DNA of 64,000 nucleotides from Nematopogon swammerdamellus (Eukaryota; Arthropoda; Insecta; Lepidoptera; Adelidae): assembly GCA_946902875.1 (NCBI GenBank), contig OX336340.1, positions 4,485,739 through 4,549,738 on the forward strand. Direction: 5' to 3'. The translations under genes and the position numbers were made by a program. How positions within the stretch are numbered: the first letter of the stretch is position 1; every line of letters starts with the position of its first letter. The notes under the pieces were generated by a model that saw only the letters and a list, made by a program, of their open reading frames with translations, did no database searches and had not been told where the DNA came from. Positions 41,475 to 52,600 of the stretch are shown in pieces.

Positions 41475-44465
41475 TTACAATAATATTTGTACAATTTCGT
41501 CATTTACGTAAAATAATTGTCGGGAGATTGTGCTTATGATAGGGTTTTCACATTCACAAATACGTTTCATAAACCCTGCTCGCCGCTTCCGCATTATGCC
41601 GTAGAAGTCGTCAATGCGATGTTCGGCGAACATGCCAGACGCACTACACCTCCAAGGTAGACCCAACATGCACCGAAGTGCATTGTTGTACTGTACACGC
41701 AGCGAGTTATAAGCTCGCTGCGTGTACTGAAACCACAGCTGGTTGGTGTAGAGCGCCTGGCAGTAGGCACGGAACAACGTTATCTTCGCCTGTACTGAAC
41801 AGAATCGAAAACGTCTAGCCAACATGTTGCTCTTCATCGCTAGCACTCGGCGCTGCCTCTCCAGGTCCTCGTCATCCCTCAGTCTGTCCGTCAAGATATG
41901 GCCTAGGTACTTAAACCTTGTTACGGCTCTCAAAGGAGAGCCGCACAAGGTTATCGTAGGGATGAAAGGGGGCCCACCTCCTTGTTTAAATACCATCACC
42001 TCCGTTTTTTTGACATTGTATGTCAACCCATGTTCTCCTGCATACCGCTCACAGATATCCAGCAGTGTTCTTAGTCCCTTGACAGAGGGGCTCAGCAGCG
42101 CCATGTCATCTGCATAACTAATGTTGTTGATGCAGATATCACCTAAATGGCATCCGACCTTGGCGCTGGTGAGCTCCTCTAGCAGCTGGTTCACGTACAG
42201 ATTGAACAGGTCCGGAGACGTCAAACCGCCTTGCCGCACACCACAAGTCAGCTTATACTCTTCCGAAGTCACATCGCCCCAGCGCACTGCGTTCACCTGG
42301 CTCCCGTACCAGTATCTCAACAGACATGTAATGTCATCCGGGACCCCAGTCGCTTGTAGCTTCTTCCACAAAATGTCATAGTTTATTGTGTCAAAAGCAC
42401 GACTGAGGTCCAGGAAACATCCATACACTGCTGTGCTGTTCTTTGTATAGTATCTGACTGTCTGCTTCAACGCTAGTATAGCCATATCTGTTGAGAGACG
42501 GGGGCGGAAGCCAAATTGCGCTCTGTGTAGGTGCAAGTGCTTATACAGGGAAGGTTGAAGCAGTCTTTCGAATACTTTCGATGTAACAGTCGCAAGCGAT
42601 ATCGGTCGATAGTTAGACAAGCTTGCGACGTCTCCGGTCCTGTTCTTCACTATAGGTACGACAATGGTCTTCGTGAAGTCCGCAGGTAAGTAGCTGTGAG
42701 CTATACACATGTTGAACAGAGATGATAGCCTGTCATACAGAAGAGGTCCAGCAAACTGCAGGTGCTCGATGCTCAACGAGTCATGGCCCGGAGACTTACC
42801 TCGCCGCATGCGACGAACGGTAGTGGCGACCTGCTCAGGAGACATGCGCAGCACCTGCGGAACACGCTTTTCCTCACCCTCTCCCACTCCCTGCACCGTC
42901 GGCCCCACTGCTGGACCGTAGGTGAGCAGCGGGCATGACGTAGGCTGCACTGGGGGCGGCAGCACCGAGGGCGGTGACGGTGACGGCGACGGCAACGGAG
43001 ATTCTACCTTGAAGTGATCAGCAAACATGTTAGCTATTCGCCTCCGGTCCTGGACGCCATTTACGGATATCGGTAAGCAGGGTTTATGATTCAGTTTAGT
43101 GGCCTTCCAAAATTTCGAAAAATCTTTACTTGCCCTATGTTTCGCTATTATGTCCATTTTGATTTGCTCCGAATTTCGTTGACACCATTTTATTTTATTT
43201 TTAAATTCGCTTCTAGCATTTTTCATATTTTCATATACACTACCTATGTTAGGTTTTCCGTGCAACAACCAGAGTTGATATTTAATTCGGGCGATACGGT
43301 GTTTCTCCTGGACGTGATAGTTCCAGCCGACTACGTGATTTTTTCTTTCTTTCTTACTGTGATGCGTTTCCACGGCAGCAGAGCACAGCGCGTCAATAAT
43401 TTTAATGTAAAAATCATCTATACACCTAGCATGCTCTTGATTGTTGCACGGAAAACCAGTACAATTATTACGAGTACATTCCCACTTTACTTTAGTCAAA
43501 TATTCGTTACATAAATATGTATATCTCCCAATCTGTGCTTGAGATCTTTGACCCCAAAGTATTCTGTTTACATTCGAAAATGTAACTTCAGTCTTACAAA
43601 TAACTACGTCTAGGTTAAAATCTATACAGAGCGGGAAATGGTCCGACCAATACACATCATTTATCACAGCCACGTTTGTAACAGCTTGCCACGCTGAGCG
43701 CGTCACAATACAATGGTCCAGCCAACTGGTGGTACCGTGCGCATCACTAAGATAAGTGTAGGTACCGGACTGTTTGCCGAGCATTCGTGTGTCCGCACAC
43801 TCCCACTGCTGCTCGTCACAGTATTTAACCAATTCACTATCGAATAGACTGTTAATATCCGCATTGAAATCTCCTAACGCGACTGCACATTCATCATCAC
43901 CATTTTCAATAATAGCTGTCATTGTTCCTAGCACTGAGGTAAATTCAGGTAAGTTATCGCTGCACTGAGTGGGCATATATACTGACATCACTATAACACT
44001 ACGTTCACTACGATCCTCTAGCTGAATACGCACTGCCGCCACCCGCGTACTTCCGGTGTCGATCGGCGAGACGCGGGGGAACGTCCGCTTCCTCCACAGT
44101 AGGGCTACTCCTCCGTACGGTCGGCCCTTCAGAGTACCGGCCGATGTGTCAATCGCCGAGATGCCGTGGTAACCGAAAGAAGGGTCGATTTCGCTAAGCA
44201 GGTCAATATCATCCGGCAGGAGCCAGAGCTCCTGCAGAGCAATCAGATCGCACGTCTTGCACAGCTCGCGAACGTGATCAATGGAGCGCCTGACTGATCT
44301 ACAGTTGAAACTCACGAACCTGACCTTGACTACATTAAGGTCATCCGCTATCGCCGCTGCTGACCATCGCCATCCGTTGCGGCGGCGGTGGCTGGGGGCC
44401 GGGACGAGCGAAGATGAGACCTTCTCTGCTCCAAGTATCTCCTGAATACTATACCCTTTGGCCAT
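41475..44465 (-). CDS. LINE ORF2: AP endonuclease-reverse transcriptase
   Basis: A 996-residue protein that nicks target DNA and copies the element RNA by target-primed reverse transcription. The N-terminal apurinic endonuclease domain shows N54 (SFNCRS), E79 (LQELW), D199 and N201 (GDFNAD) and SDH 274-276. The RT domain follows at about 560-860: SNYRPISL, QFGFRP, motif A FLDLSRAFDT (about 685), motif B GVRQGGLTSP (about 743) and the catalytic SYADDMALL (about 784). The C-terminal ~150 residues include ARRFRFCSVQAKITLFRAYC and LRVQYNNALRCMLGLPWRCS, characteristic of this LINE group. The first ATG (44465) lies inside ORF1. Length and catalytic residues fit a functional enzyme. Clade (CR1, Kiri-like or other) is uncertain. 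Confidence 0.9.
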   Translation of the reverse strand: MAKGYSIQEILGAEKVSSSLVPAPSHRRRNGWRWSAAAIADDLNVVKVRFVSFNCRSVRRSIDHVRELCKTCDLIALQELWLLPDDIDLLSEIDPSFGYHGISAIDTSAGTLKGRPYGGVALLWRKRTFPRVSPIDTGSTRVAAVRIQLEDRSERSVIVMSVYMPTQCSDNLPEFTSVLGTMTAIIENGDDECAVALGDFNADINSLFDSELVKYCDEQQWECADTRMLGKQSGTYTYLSDAHGTTSWLDHCIVTRSAWQAVTNVAVINDVYWSDHFPLCIDFNLDVVICKTEVTFSNVNRILWGQRSQAQIGRYTYLCNEYLTKVKWECTRNNCTGFPCNNQEHARCIDDFYIKIIDALCSAAVETHHSKKERKNHVVGWNYHVQEKHRIARIKYQLWLLHGKPNIGSVYENMKNARSEFKNKIKWCQRNSEQIKMDIIAKHRASKDFSKFWKATKLNHKPCLPISVNGVQDRRRIANMFADHFKVESPLPSPSPSPPSVLPPPVQPTSCPLLTYGPAVGPTVQGVGEGEEKRVPQVLRMSPEQVATTVRRMRRGKSPGHDSLSIEHLQFAGPLLYDRLSSLFNMCIAHSYLPADFTKTIVVPIVKNRTGDVASLSNYRPISLATVTSKVFERLLQPSLYKHLHLHRAQFGFRPRLSTDMAILALKQTVRYYTKNSTAVYGCFLDLSRAFDTINYDILWKKLQATGVPDDITCLLRYWYGSQVNAVRWGDVTSEEYKLTCGVRQGGLTSPDLFNLYVNQLLEELTSAKVGCHLGDICINNISYADDMALLSPSVKGLRTLLDICERYAGEHGLTYNVKKTEVMVFKQGGGPPFIPTITLCGSPLRAVTRFKYLGHILTDRLRDDEDLERQRRVLAMKSNMLARRFRFCSVQAKITLFRAYCQALYTNQLWFQYTQRAYNSLRVQYNNALRCMLGLPWRCSASGMFAEHRIDDFYGIMRKRRAGFMKRICECENPIISTISRQLFYVNDEIVQILL

Positions 44466-45664
44466 AGATCGCTGTCTAGGAAAATATCAACTTTTTTACC
44501 AGGTACTTCAATTTTATACGCGTCAAACTCACTGTTATCACCGGTTAATTTAGTGATCGGTACGTCTAGCTCCGTCTTAATTTTAATATATGTCAGTATA
44601 TCTTCCGTGGGAGTTACCCTGTCTACTCGAGATAAATACAGAGGCACGTTCGGTTCGTAGGCTTTAAACGTAATTTTCAGGCTCGAATCAATTTCTGCTC
44701 GTCCTCTGTTATTTTTGAAAAATATACGTTTCGGCTTTTTACGCGCCACCACGTTCCATCCTTCATTCATTTTCGCGCTCGCGCTGCTCGAGGCATCCCT
44801 CTCGGCCCCGCCTCTGTCGCTGTGAGTCGGTGAGGCTGGACTGTTGCGGGCGGCGAGAGGGGCGAGCGACGAGCGCGCATGCGCAGCGAGCAGAGGCACG
44901 ATGGCTGAGGCGGGCGGGGGGCAGACCTGCGCGGGAGTACGTGTTGGCGGGGCGGAGGCACAGGTGAGTGCACGTGTACTGCGTCGGTGGACCGGTTTCA
45001 GTTTCAGCGAGGCGTCGTCGTCGTCGTCGTCGCTACGCCGCTGAAGTGTAGGTATGGGGACTGGCTCGCTGTCGTCGCCGATCGTCGCCGCGGCCTCCGC
45101 GCTGCTCTGCTCGCACGCTTGCTTCCTACCCGCGCTCGTTACCGCTGAGTAACTTTTTACAATTTCGCATTGTATACTGCAGTCCTTGGTGCATTGTACT
45201 TTGTCAATCTTCGTTGCTGGAGACGACTGCTCATTCAGTCGTGTTGTTATCGAGCTAACATCGCGTTTCAGTTGGGTGATATCTTTGAGGAACACGGACA
45301 CGTCGACATGGTCCCAGGTGACTGGCGGTAATTTGTTTAAATTTCTCGCCACGAAAATAGGCAGCGTTTCTGGTTCCGCCTCCTTCAACATTTTAATGCA
45401 GTCCTGAACATTCTTCTTTGCGTCATTTTTTCGGGACGGTCTCTTCGTCAGAAGTCCCGACAGCAGCTTCCTCGCATCGTCAATTTCTTCTTCTCCATAT
45501 GTCGTGACACAAATTCTAATTATATCTGGCTCTGTAAGCGTGTCGATCTTGCAGAACACAAACGTCAGAAACTCATTGATAATAATTTTGTTTTCGCGCG
45601 AATACGTAACGTCATTAGTGTCACTAGCGCTCGCGGCGAGCGAGCGAGGCGGCGTCCGCATCAT
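44348..45664 (-). CDS. LINE ORF1 RNA-binding protein
   Basis: A 438-residue ORF1 protein expected to bind element RNA and form the ribonucleoprotein. The N-terminal ~150 residues are helical, ending in a short coiled coil (FLKDITQLKRDVSSITTRL). A Pro/Ala/Ser-rich linker with a DDDDDD run lies at about 180-290. The C-terminal part, about 335-410 (VPLYLSRVDRVTPTEDILTY, FDAYKIEVPG, LWPKGIVFRRY), resembles the RRM-like fold of CR1/jockey ORF1. It ends inside ORF2 sequence (ATDGDGQQRR), so ORF2 must be reached by reinitiation or a similar process (inference). Confidence 0.8.
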   Translation of the reverse strand: MMRTPPRSLAASASDTNDVTYSRENKIIINEFLTFVFCKIDTLTEPDIIRICVTTYGEEEIDDARKLLSGLLTKRPSRKNDAKKNVQDCIKMLKEAEPETLPIFVARNLNKLPPVTWDHVDVSVFLKDITQLKRDVSSITTRLNEQSSPATKIDKVQCTKDCSIQCEIVKSYSAVTSAGRKQACEQSSAEAAATIGDDSEPVPIPTLQRRSDDDDDDASLKLKPVHRRSTRALTCASAPPTRTPAQVCPPPASAIVPLLAAHARSSLAPLAARNSPASPTHSDRGGAERDASSSASAKMNEGWNVVARKKPKRIFFKNNRGRAEIDSSLKITFKAYEPNVPLYLSRVDRVTPTEDILTYIKIKTELDVPITKLTGDNSEFDAYKIEVPGKKVDIFLDSDLWPKGIVFRRYLEQRRSHLRSSRPPATAAATDGDGQQRR

Positions 45665-45690
45665 ATCGGCGCGCGCACGAGACTGTTAGA

Positions 45691-46057
45691 CTGACTCTAA
45701 ATGTTACTCAGTATAATGCTTCATTTTTTGTAGTAATTAGATTTTGAATCCAATGAGTGGTTTTTGCGTGATGCGCGCACAAAGGCACAAACAAACCGAC
45801 AAACCAACAAACCGACAAACAGACAAAAATTTCAAAAATGTTTTTTTTACGTTCTATTACTTATTCCTTCCGTCCCCCAGTTATTGTTTTTCAAAAATAG
45901 TTAATGTACAGACACGGTAAGTCTACGATTTTATTATATGTATAATAATAATGTATAATAATAATAGAAGATAGATAGAAGATGTATAGATATATTTATT
46001 TTTATATGTGTTTTATTTTATTTTTATTTTGTTTAATTTCAAAGAGCCGCTTTGCCT
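45691..46057. other. no supported gene
   Basis: Includes an (ACAAACCG)n-like patch at 45780-45830 and AT-rich sequence. Confidence 0.3.
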
Positions 46058-46330
46058 CCTCAGACTATGCCCCCATCGTCTCCACCGAAAATGTGGCGAA
46101 GATGTACTGGTGTGCCACTGAATTGTATTTGATGTGCTTGTGGCGGGCTGCAGTTTCAGCGGCTGCGCCGGCGCGCTTCGAGCATGCCTTAACGTGACTG
46201 CTGCACAGAGTATCGGCGCAGGTAGCATCCCAGACCAGTGACTTTCCCTCACGCCACGGGATGATGGTCATGCCATCTGGACGCTTACCATCGTCCCGGA
46301 ATAGGCCCATTGGCTCCAGTGTTGAGGGAA
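46058..46330 (-). pseudogene. retroelement C-terminal module fragment
   Basis: The minus frame reads LEPMGLFRDDGKRPDGMTII, PWREGKSLVWDATCADTL, GAAAETAARHKHIKY and YIFATFSVETMGA, then stops at 46065. The pattern EPxGLxRxDGKRPDG...VWDxT...AAAExAxxxKxxKY is a module found near the C-terminus of several invertebrate retroelement proteins. The sequence from 12540 matches the part that normally follows it. Confidence 0.6.
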
Positions 46331-46494
46331 AGCCGGCTGATACGAGTGATCATTATATTATATGTTTAAATAATAATATGTCTATGTCATCATATCTTTA
46401 TTTTGTTCTCTGCCACTCCACTCTTTCATGATAATCCAAAAGTTGGTTGGAGGAGAACGCCTACGGTGTTATGCTGTACCTTGTGCAAAAAAAA

Positions 46495-46822
46495 TTACCG
46501 TGCGGGGCCGGTACTTTAAAAGAATAGCCCCACTGCATCTCTCCCCGTGTATGTCGTAAAAGGCGATTAAGGGATATGACTCCCTTCTTATATTACTAGG
46601 TGGTAGGGTTTAACCCGCCCGGGTTGGTACCACCGCACTGAATGAAACGTCGGTCGAAACGGCTATGTAAATAGTTTGTGTTTTCCGTCCAGTTCAGTGT
46701 AGCCGGCACGACCGAAGGGATACACTGACGTGGCACCAAGTTCACCCGGTGTTATGGGCTGACATCACTGATGTTGTAGGTGATGTAGCCAACCGAGTCA
46801 GTTTCAATAAAAAAAAAAAATT
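46495..46822 (+). mobile_element. SINE type B, full length
   Basis: ACCGTGCGGGGCCGGTACTT, GTCGTAAAAGGCGATTAAGG, central domain, tail ACTGATGTTGTAGGTGATG and poly-A. Confidence 0.85.
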
Positions 46823-46976
46823 TTTTTTTTCAGGTGCCATAAATATAATTATGATTTTGATTTTATATTTTCTCCATTTGTTCAAGCAAGGGGCTACTGA
46901 AACCCGCAATCGTATGGATCAGCTAAAATCAATTTTAAAAACTATAAAAGCATCTACGATGTGCACTAAGAGTTTT

Positions 46977-47205
46977 TCTGACTTTCCGTTCGGAAACGGT
47001 GCAAAACTGTAGATCCCTTCCCTTGCCCCTTACTAGGTGGTAGGCTTAAATTGTAGCGGACTGATGGATTTATACCACCGTACTGAACGAAAGATGGCCG
47101 TATGGCAGCCAAAGCTGTAGATATTGTGATAGCAATCCAAAGGGAAGTATCCGATATGACATCTTCACACTGGCTGGTGTTGGAGCACTTGCACCGGCCC
47201 CACTG
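46977..47205 (+). mobile_element. SINE type D body fragment
   Basis: CCGTTCGGAAACGGTGCAAAA, CTGTAGATCCCTTCCCTTGC, GGTGGTAGGCTTAAATTGTA and ATACCACCGTACTGAACG match the central part of 37023-37412. Head and tail are lost. Confidence 0.65.
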
Positions 47206-47409
47206 ACTAGGCACCCCATACTGGATTGCATAAAAACCAAAGCCATGACCAGAAGAGTATGACATAAGTGTGATTGTGAGGTGACAGAATAAGTGACAGC
47301 GGAGACATTAGAACGCCCAAACGACTCCAATCGACACAAATTGCTGGCGGGGTTTTCTCACGCCGCGCGCGCGCTCTTGAGAAACCAAACGAATTGCACA
47401 AAAGCCCAT

Positions 47410-50061
47410 TGTCTCTGTAAAAACGTTTATTTACAATGAAATATTTTACAATCTATTATAATAAGCTTACGTGCTATTGTATAAGTAACTACTACATCGA
47501 TCTACCTCAATGATCTACCTGTACGTTTGACAATCTTTCCAATATTTGAACGACGACTGAGTGGTGGTTAGTGGGGCGTCTTACTCTATTCTGACTCAGA
47601 CCGACTATTAGACAAGTTAATAATCATTGAACCAATAAGATTCCGATCGCTGGCCGCACATAAATACACGTCCTGTCCTGAACCTGTCCATGCATCTGCA
47701 GTTTAATATCACAAATAATTTAGGGATACCCTATTCGACCTGCCTCCTTGGACCGTGAGCGTTTCAATAATAAATGTAATATTCTGATCAGAAATGTCAA
47801 TTAATTTACACGCATAGAAAACAGCTTCAGCTGTGAGGATAGAAAAAATAAATAACTACTTAATTTATAATTTATCTCATAAAAACGATCACCCGATCCA
47901 AGGAGGCAGCGCATTAAATAAGAAGCTACGCCTAACTCCATGAAGAGCCCTTATGCTTTCGATTTAGTTTTCCCAAATTCCTCGATCTGATCGTATTCTG
48001 AGAAACCAGGGTCGCTGTCGTAGTAGGCGTAATCGTAGCTGCTATCTTCCTTCGTGCCTTTGACCGGCTTCGCGAAGGACGGGGTTGGCTGAGGACGGAC
48101 CTTCTGTGCGGGCACCGGCCTAACCGGCTCCTGGTCTTGCTTGAACGGCTGCGGAGCGACGCTACTCGGCGCCGGCGAGTGCTGCGTGCTCGGAATGTAC
48201 ACCGTCGTCGCGGGTCGACGCGTCGTGAACACGCTGTTGGAATACTCGAATGTCGTCTGCGCGGGCGCCGACGTTTCCGACTTCCCGGTGGTTGGGTAGC
48301 TCGGGTAGTTGACCGTCGGCTGCTGTTTCGGTGAGGTCGGATAAGGTTGGAAGTTCTCGGTCGGTCTCGGTTGCGGCTTCGACGTTGTCGGGTAAGGCTG
48401 GAAGTTCTCCGTAGGCCTCGGCTGCGGCTTCGGAGTGGTCGCAATAGGTTGGAAGTTCTCGGTAGGCCGCGGTCGCTGAGGTTTCGGCGTTGTCTGATAC
48501 TGGAAGTTCTCAGTGGGTCGCGGCGGAGGAGCGCTCGGCGCGGCGGCGCTGAACGGTCTAGGTGCAGCGGTCTGCGAGGTTTGTTGATGTCGGTGCGGCT
48601 TCACATCTTCTAGAAGTCGGTTCTTACTAGCGGCAATGTTAAGAGAGTGCGCACCGCTCAGCAACTCTCTCTCGCGCTCGTACAGCTCCGGTCGGTACTG
48701 GCCGTCGTCCTCGCCAGTCGGAAGTCTGTACTGGCCGTCGTCTTCCTCGCTTTCGGCGTAGTTTATCGGATGGGTTTCGAAGCCGACGTTCGTCTTGTAG
48801 GCGACCGTGTTGATGTTGAGAGGCTCCGTGAAGCGAGTGTTCTCGTAGTCCGGCGTTGTTGGAGAGTTGGCAAAGTTTTGTTTAGGGTTAAACTTCTTGC
48901 CTGCGTCGTACGATACGCTGTTGAAGTTCCTATAGGAGGGAGTGCTGCTGCCGATGTTGCGGGTCGATTTGTCGTATGCACCTCCAGTTGGTCGCTGAAC
49001 TCCGTTGGGGCTAACTTCTACGTTCTTTCTCACTTCGTTTTCTGCGGTGAAGTCGGCGGGAGGCGCCACACTAAAGTTGTTTCGTACGGTAGCTTTGAAT
49101 GCGCGGCTGTTTTCAGGTCTAGAATTTTTTAGGTTATTATTCTGAGTGTTGAAGTTTTCATTGTTAGCATTCTGGCTGTTAAAGTTTTTGTTCTGGTTAT
49201 TGAAGTTATTGTTCTGGCTATTGAAATTATTATTCTGGTTATTATAGTTATTTTGGTTGTTGAGATGGTTCTGGTTATTCAAATTGTTATTTTGATTGTT
49301 GAAATTTTCCTCGTTGTTTTGATTACTGAAGTCATTATTTTGGTCGAAATTGTTGTTCTGGTTGTTATAGTTATGGTTTTTGTGGAAGTTATTGTAGTTG
49401 GGAGTGGCCTGCGTGTTGTAATTGTAGACCTCTGTCAGTCCATTGTTTTCGTTGTATCTCGGCTTCTCGCTCGGCGCGTCGTATCTTCCGATCTTCGGGG
49501 ACACTTTGATGACGTCCACGAATCCGTTGTCCTCGTTGACGTAAGACGGGCGCGGAGTCTCACTCGGGATCGAAGAGGAGGGCGTGAACTTTTCATAGTC
49601 AGATTTTGTGGAACGGAAGTATTGCTTGCTAGCGGTGGTGTATTCCGTTGGAGCGGAAGTGGAAGAACTGACGTAGAGAGGCCTCTTTCTGATGAGCTTG
49701 CGTTTGTGTTGAGGCTCGTAAGGGAACGGCGAGGCAGGTGATGATAGTTCAGGTGGAGGCTGCGTTGCGAAGGTTGAGGATCTTGGGGAGGCTCGGGATG
49801 GCGGACGGCGGTATGGGGCGCGCGTCGATGGAGGCGCCGGCGGTGCGGTAAGCGCTGTTGAATCAGAAGGAGATGAGGCATCTTCTCTTCCTCTTTCGCG
49901 TCTGCCGCTGAAGAAGTCCGAAGAGTGGGCGGCGCGGAGGTCAGACTGGGGCTGTGAGGAGGATGACTGCTGGTTGGAGACACGGCGGTCGCCAGTCTCG
50001 GCTCGCTGGAGAGAGAACTCAGTGTCCTCGTTGCGCTGTCCTCCGGAAGGCACCTTCAATC
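47410..50061 (-). CDS. chitin-binding type 2 protein, terminal exon
   Basis: Last coding exon of the host gene whose chitin-binding exon is at 54564-54818. The acceptor is CTCCTCAG|GATTGAAG (exon starts 50061); coding runs to the stop at 47953-47951, about 703 codons, then a ~520-nt 3' UTR. The first bases GA complete the split Gly codon (G|GA) of the upstream exon, giving IGSG then LKVPSGGQRNEDTE. The protein is low-complexity: Ser/Pro-rich at about 25-150, Asn/Gln-rich (NNQNNNF-type) at about 223-313, and four to five RPTENFQ..TTPKPQP repeats of ~17 residues at about 505-590, ending DSDPGFSEYDQIEEFGKTKS then KA. No transmembrane segment is seen. It is likely secreted or extracellular, as inferred from the chitin-binding domain. 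Confidence 0.8.
47427..47432 (-). promoter_or_regulatory. polyadenylation signal AATAAA
   Basis: AATAAA on the minus strand about 520 nt beyond the stop codon of the chitin-binding gene; a plausible end for its last exon. Confidence 0.5.
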
Positions 50062-50262
50062 CTGAGGAGGATTACAGAAGCATAATGAGACGGCATTGAA
50101 CCAGACGTGTTTTCATAATAGCTAATCTTCATTGTACTCCAAAGTATGTTATGGTATGTTTACTTCAGAACTATTCACTTATTATTATAAGCTATCTTCA
50201 AGCAAACGTTTTAAAATGTAAATTTTAGACTGAAAAAAAAAAACAAAATACGGAACGTGAAG

Positions 50263-50537
50263 CTAAATAAAACCGACCAAGTGCGAGTCGGATTCCGAGC
50301 CACAAAAAAAACCTTGAAAAACACTTTCTTGTATGGGGTCCTCCTTATTTTTTTACTTTTGAATTTTTTTATTATTTCTTGTTATACCCGCCTTTGACAC
50401 ATATTCTGTGAAAATGTCAATCGGCTAGTTATTACGGTTCCAAAGATACAGCAGTAGGACAGACAGACAGACAGACAGACAGATAGTCAGACAGACGGCG
50501 TAGGATTAGGCTTCCGTACGGGGTACGGAAATCTAAA
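50263..50537 (-). repeat. GGTTTCCG-type repeat, full length
   Basis: Reversed: ACCGACCAAGTGCGAGTCGG, AACACTTTCTTGTATGGGGTC, GGTTCCAAAGATACAGC, (AGAC)n and GGCTTCCGTACGGGGTACGG. Confidence 0.75.
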
Positions 50538-51070
50538 AAGTTCAGTGCAATACAAGCAATGAAACAAGAAAATAAATTTGAAAACAGTTTTCGCAATTTG
50601 TTAGCATCAATTTGAATCAACCCACGAATATTTCAAATCATATCATTATTTACATTCAGCAATGTCATTCAACGGTTTGAGGCGTCAGGCGTAGAAAAAC
50701 TTTATCTTTCATCATGTTATGCGTTGTTATATCCAGTATATTGCCCAACACTTACACATCCTGTTCCATTGTTGAACTGGCTGATGCTTCTAACGAGAAT
50801 GAGTTGTACCTACACCTACAGAGTGTTTCATTGATGAAGCCTCGTGTGTACTTCAAGGGCAGTAGGTCAATGTCTATAACTCTTTTTTTAAGTGTTACAA
50901 TTGACTGCCTCCGTGAATTGTTTGAATTTATATCATTAAATAAAAATGACTCCGTTTTTTTCTTATTTTTCCCTGGGTAGTCATAAACTGGCCTAATCCC
51001 TAGCCCCTCTTCTTGATGTTGAATTTTGGGACACGTTGTATACGACCAGTGAGTCCACCCGGTTATGACG

Positions 51071-51458
51071 TACTGGTGTGAAACGTGAACTCTGACTGTC
51101 GCTGGTGTCCAAAGGTTGAAAGTTGCCCAGCGAGCAATGGAGCGAATCATGCTGGGAATATCGCTACGTGATATGGTGAGTAACGAGGCAAAACGCCGAC
51201 GCACCAAAGTAATCGATATTGGACACCGGGTGGCTAAGCTCAAGTGGCAGTGGGCACGTCAACCGAAGAGACGACGACCGTTGTAGTAACCGTGTCCTAC
51301 ACTGGCTGCCGTGGACAGGAAAACGGAGTGTGGGAAGACCACCCGCCAGGTGGGACGACGATATCTAGTACGTCGGCGGAAAGCAGTGGCGGCGGTTCTG
51401 CACCGCTGAAGGCCGGGAGGACTGGAGGAAAAGTGGAGAGGCGTATGTCCAGCAGTGA
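51071..51458 (+). pseudogene. RTE-like LINE 3' coding fragment
   Basis: Frames give TYWCET, LKVAQRAMERIMLGISLRDM, NEAKRRRTKVIDIGHRVAKL, KWQWARQPKRR, then after frameshifts GKRSVGRPPARWDDDI and GREDWRKSGEAYVQQ with a stop at 51456-51458. This is the C-terminal half of an RTE-type ORF2. It lies antisense within the host intron. Confidence 0.75.
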
Positions 51459-51635
51459 GGTATTAAATACTGAGGTATTAAAAAAAGTCCCAAATTAAAT
51501 GCGTTCTTAGATTAGTCTACGAAAGCGTTGATAAAAAATTTTCCACTTGGACCTCCATAATATTTTATGGAAGTCGAGGTTATGAAAAACGTTCCAATAG
51601 TTATGACATCGTTTTTGAATTTTCGTCAGATTTTT

Positions 51636-51880
51636 TATTTTTTATATAGAAACTGACACGGTTTGCTACATCACTTACAAATCCATGATGTCAGCCCATA
51701 ACACGGGGTGAACTAGATGCTATGTCTGTGCTTATCTTCAATTTCATGTTGGCTACACTGAACTGGACGGAAAACACGAACTATTTATATAGCCGTTTCG
51801 ACCGACGTTTCATTCAGTGCGGTGGTATCAACCCGGGCGGGATAAACCCTACCACCCAGTAAGGTAAGAGAAGGGAAGGT
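51636..51880 (-). mobile_element. SINE, 5' truncated
   Basis: TTATATAGAAACTGACACGG, GATGTCAGCCCATAACACGG, CATTCAGTGCGGTGGTATC, CCTACCACCCAGTAAGG. Confidence 0.7.
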
Positions 51881-52364
51881 TAAGGGATTCATTAATGTTG
51901 AAGTTAATGAACATTATAACATAATAAATACGCCAAAAAGTAACACTATGGCCTATACGTTCTGGTAACAATAGTTAGGCCAAATTTGCGCATAGCAGGA
52001 TTGTCTTCTGAATGTCTATGGTTCCACGAATCTTAGGTTTGCCTCCCATGGATGCAGAAGAGATTGCACATTACCGCGAGTTAATCTCAAGATTCCCTGA
52101 ACCAAAGGCTAATCCTGCTACGCGCGATGTAAAACTGTACGAAGAACACCACTCGTGTTATAGGATGCGCCTGATGGCCCGATGGAACTCTGCCACCTGG
52201 ACCTGGAGAGCCAACGCACCGTGCCAGTTTATATGCAGCTTTATAGGCGAAGGTCATGGCATTCTTAGGCATTAGCTTGTCCTGCAGAATACTACAATGT
52301 TTATTGTTCAGTAAGGCATTAATTCTGACGAAGCAAGCAAAAAATACTAACATACATAGATGTA
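51881..52364. other. intron sequence, uncharacterised open stretch
   Basis: An 87-codon plus-strand stretch (52012-52275; LPPMDAEEIAHYRELISRF) has an ordinary amino acid mix but no domain I can name. It is antisense inside the intron and is not called as a gene. Confidence 0.3.
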
Positions 52365-52600
52365 TATACATACCACACGCTGTATCCCGACAATCGGGGT
52401 AAGCAGAGTAATCGGTACTCTTGCAAATTACAGCACAATACCGACCACCGCGCTTAGCAATATACGAGTATTAGGACAAGATAACTATCAAGCAGCAAGT
52501 AAGGCACGAAGACCCACCTGCTACATGACTCGGTGGAGGGAATCAAGGTGATAGGTGGACTTCCTGTCACCCTTTAGCACGGCACCTTGTCCTTATCCCT
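52365..52600 (+). mobile_element. SINE-like repeat family E
   Basis: CACACGCTGTATCCCGACAA, TCGGGGTAAGCAGAGTAATC, ACTATCAAGCAGCAAGTAAG and CACCCTTTAGCACGGCACC. Confidence 0.65.

Larger units (their letters stand above)
41341..45690 (-). mobile_element. apparently intact CR1/jockey-superfamily LINE
   Basis: A two-ORF non-LTR retrotransposon on the minus strand. ORF1 (45664-44348) and ORF2 (44465-41475) overlap by 118 nt in different frames. A short 3' UTR ends in a (TTTAA)n repeat at about 41370-41345, the kind of short-repeat tail found in CR1/L2-type elements rather than poly-A. I see no stops or frameshifts in either ORF. The exact 5' end and target duplication were not determined. Confidence 0.85.

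Noticed and set aside
43086..43514. 142-codon plus-strand open frame
   Set aside because: It is the antisense shadow of the intact LINE ORF2; hydrophobic composition without a domain.
47932..48444. Arginine/serine-rich 170-codon minus-strand frame resembling a splicing-factor RS domain
   Set aside because: It is a shifted frame of the Thr/Pro/Gln-repeat part of the chitin-binding gene; repeats in one frame give repeats in the others.
48137..49132. Plus-strand frames across the chitin-binding exon
   Set aside because: Antisense shadows of a supported minus-strand exon.
49253..49741. 162-codon plus-strand frame rich in valine and isoleucine, like a membrane protein
   Set aside because: It is the antisense of the Asn/Gln-rich repeat (GTT/ATT codons), not a membrane gene.
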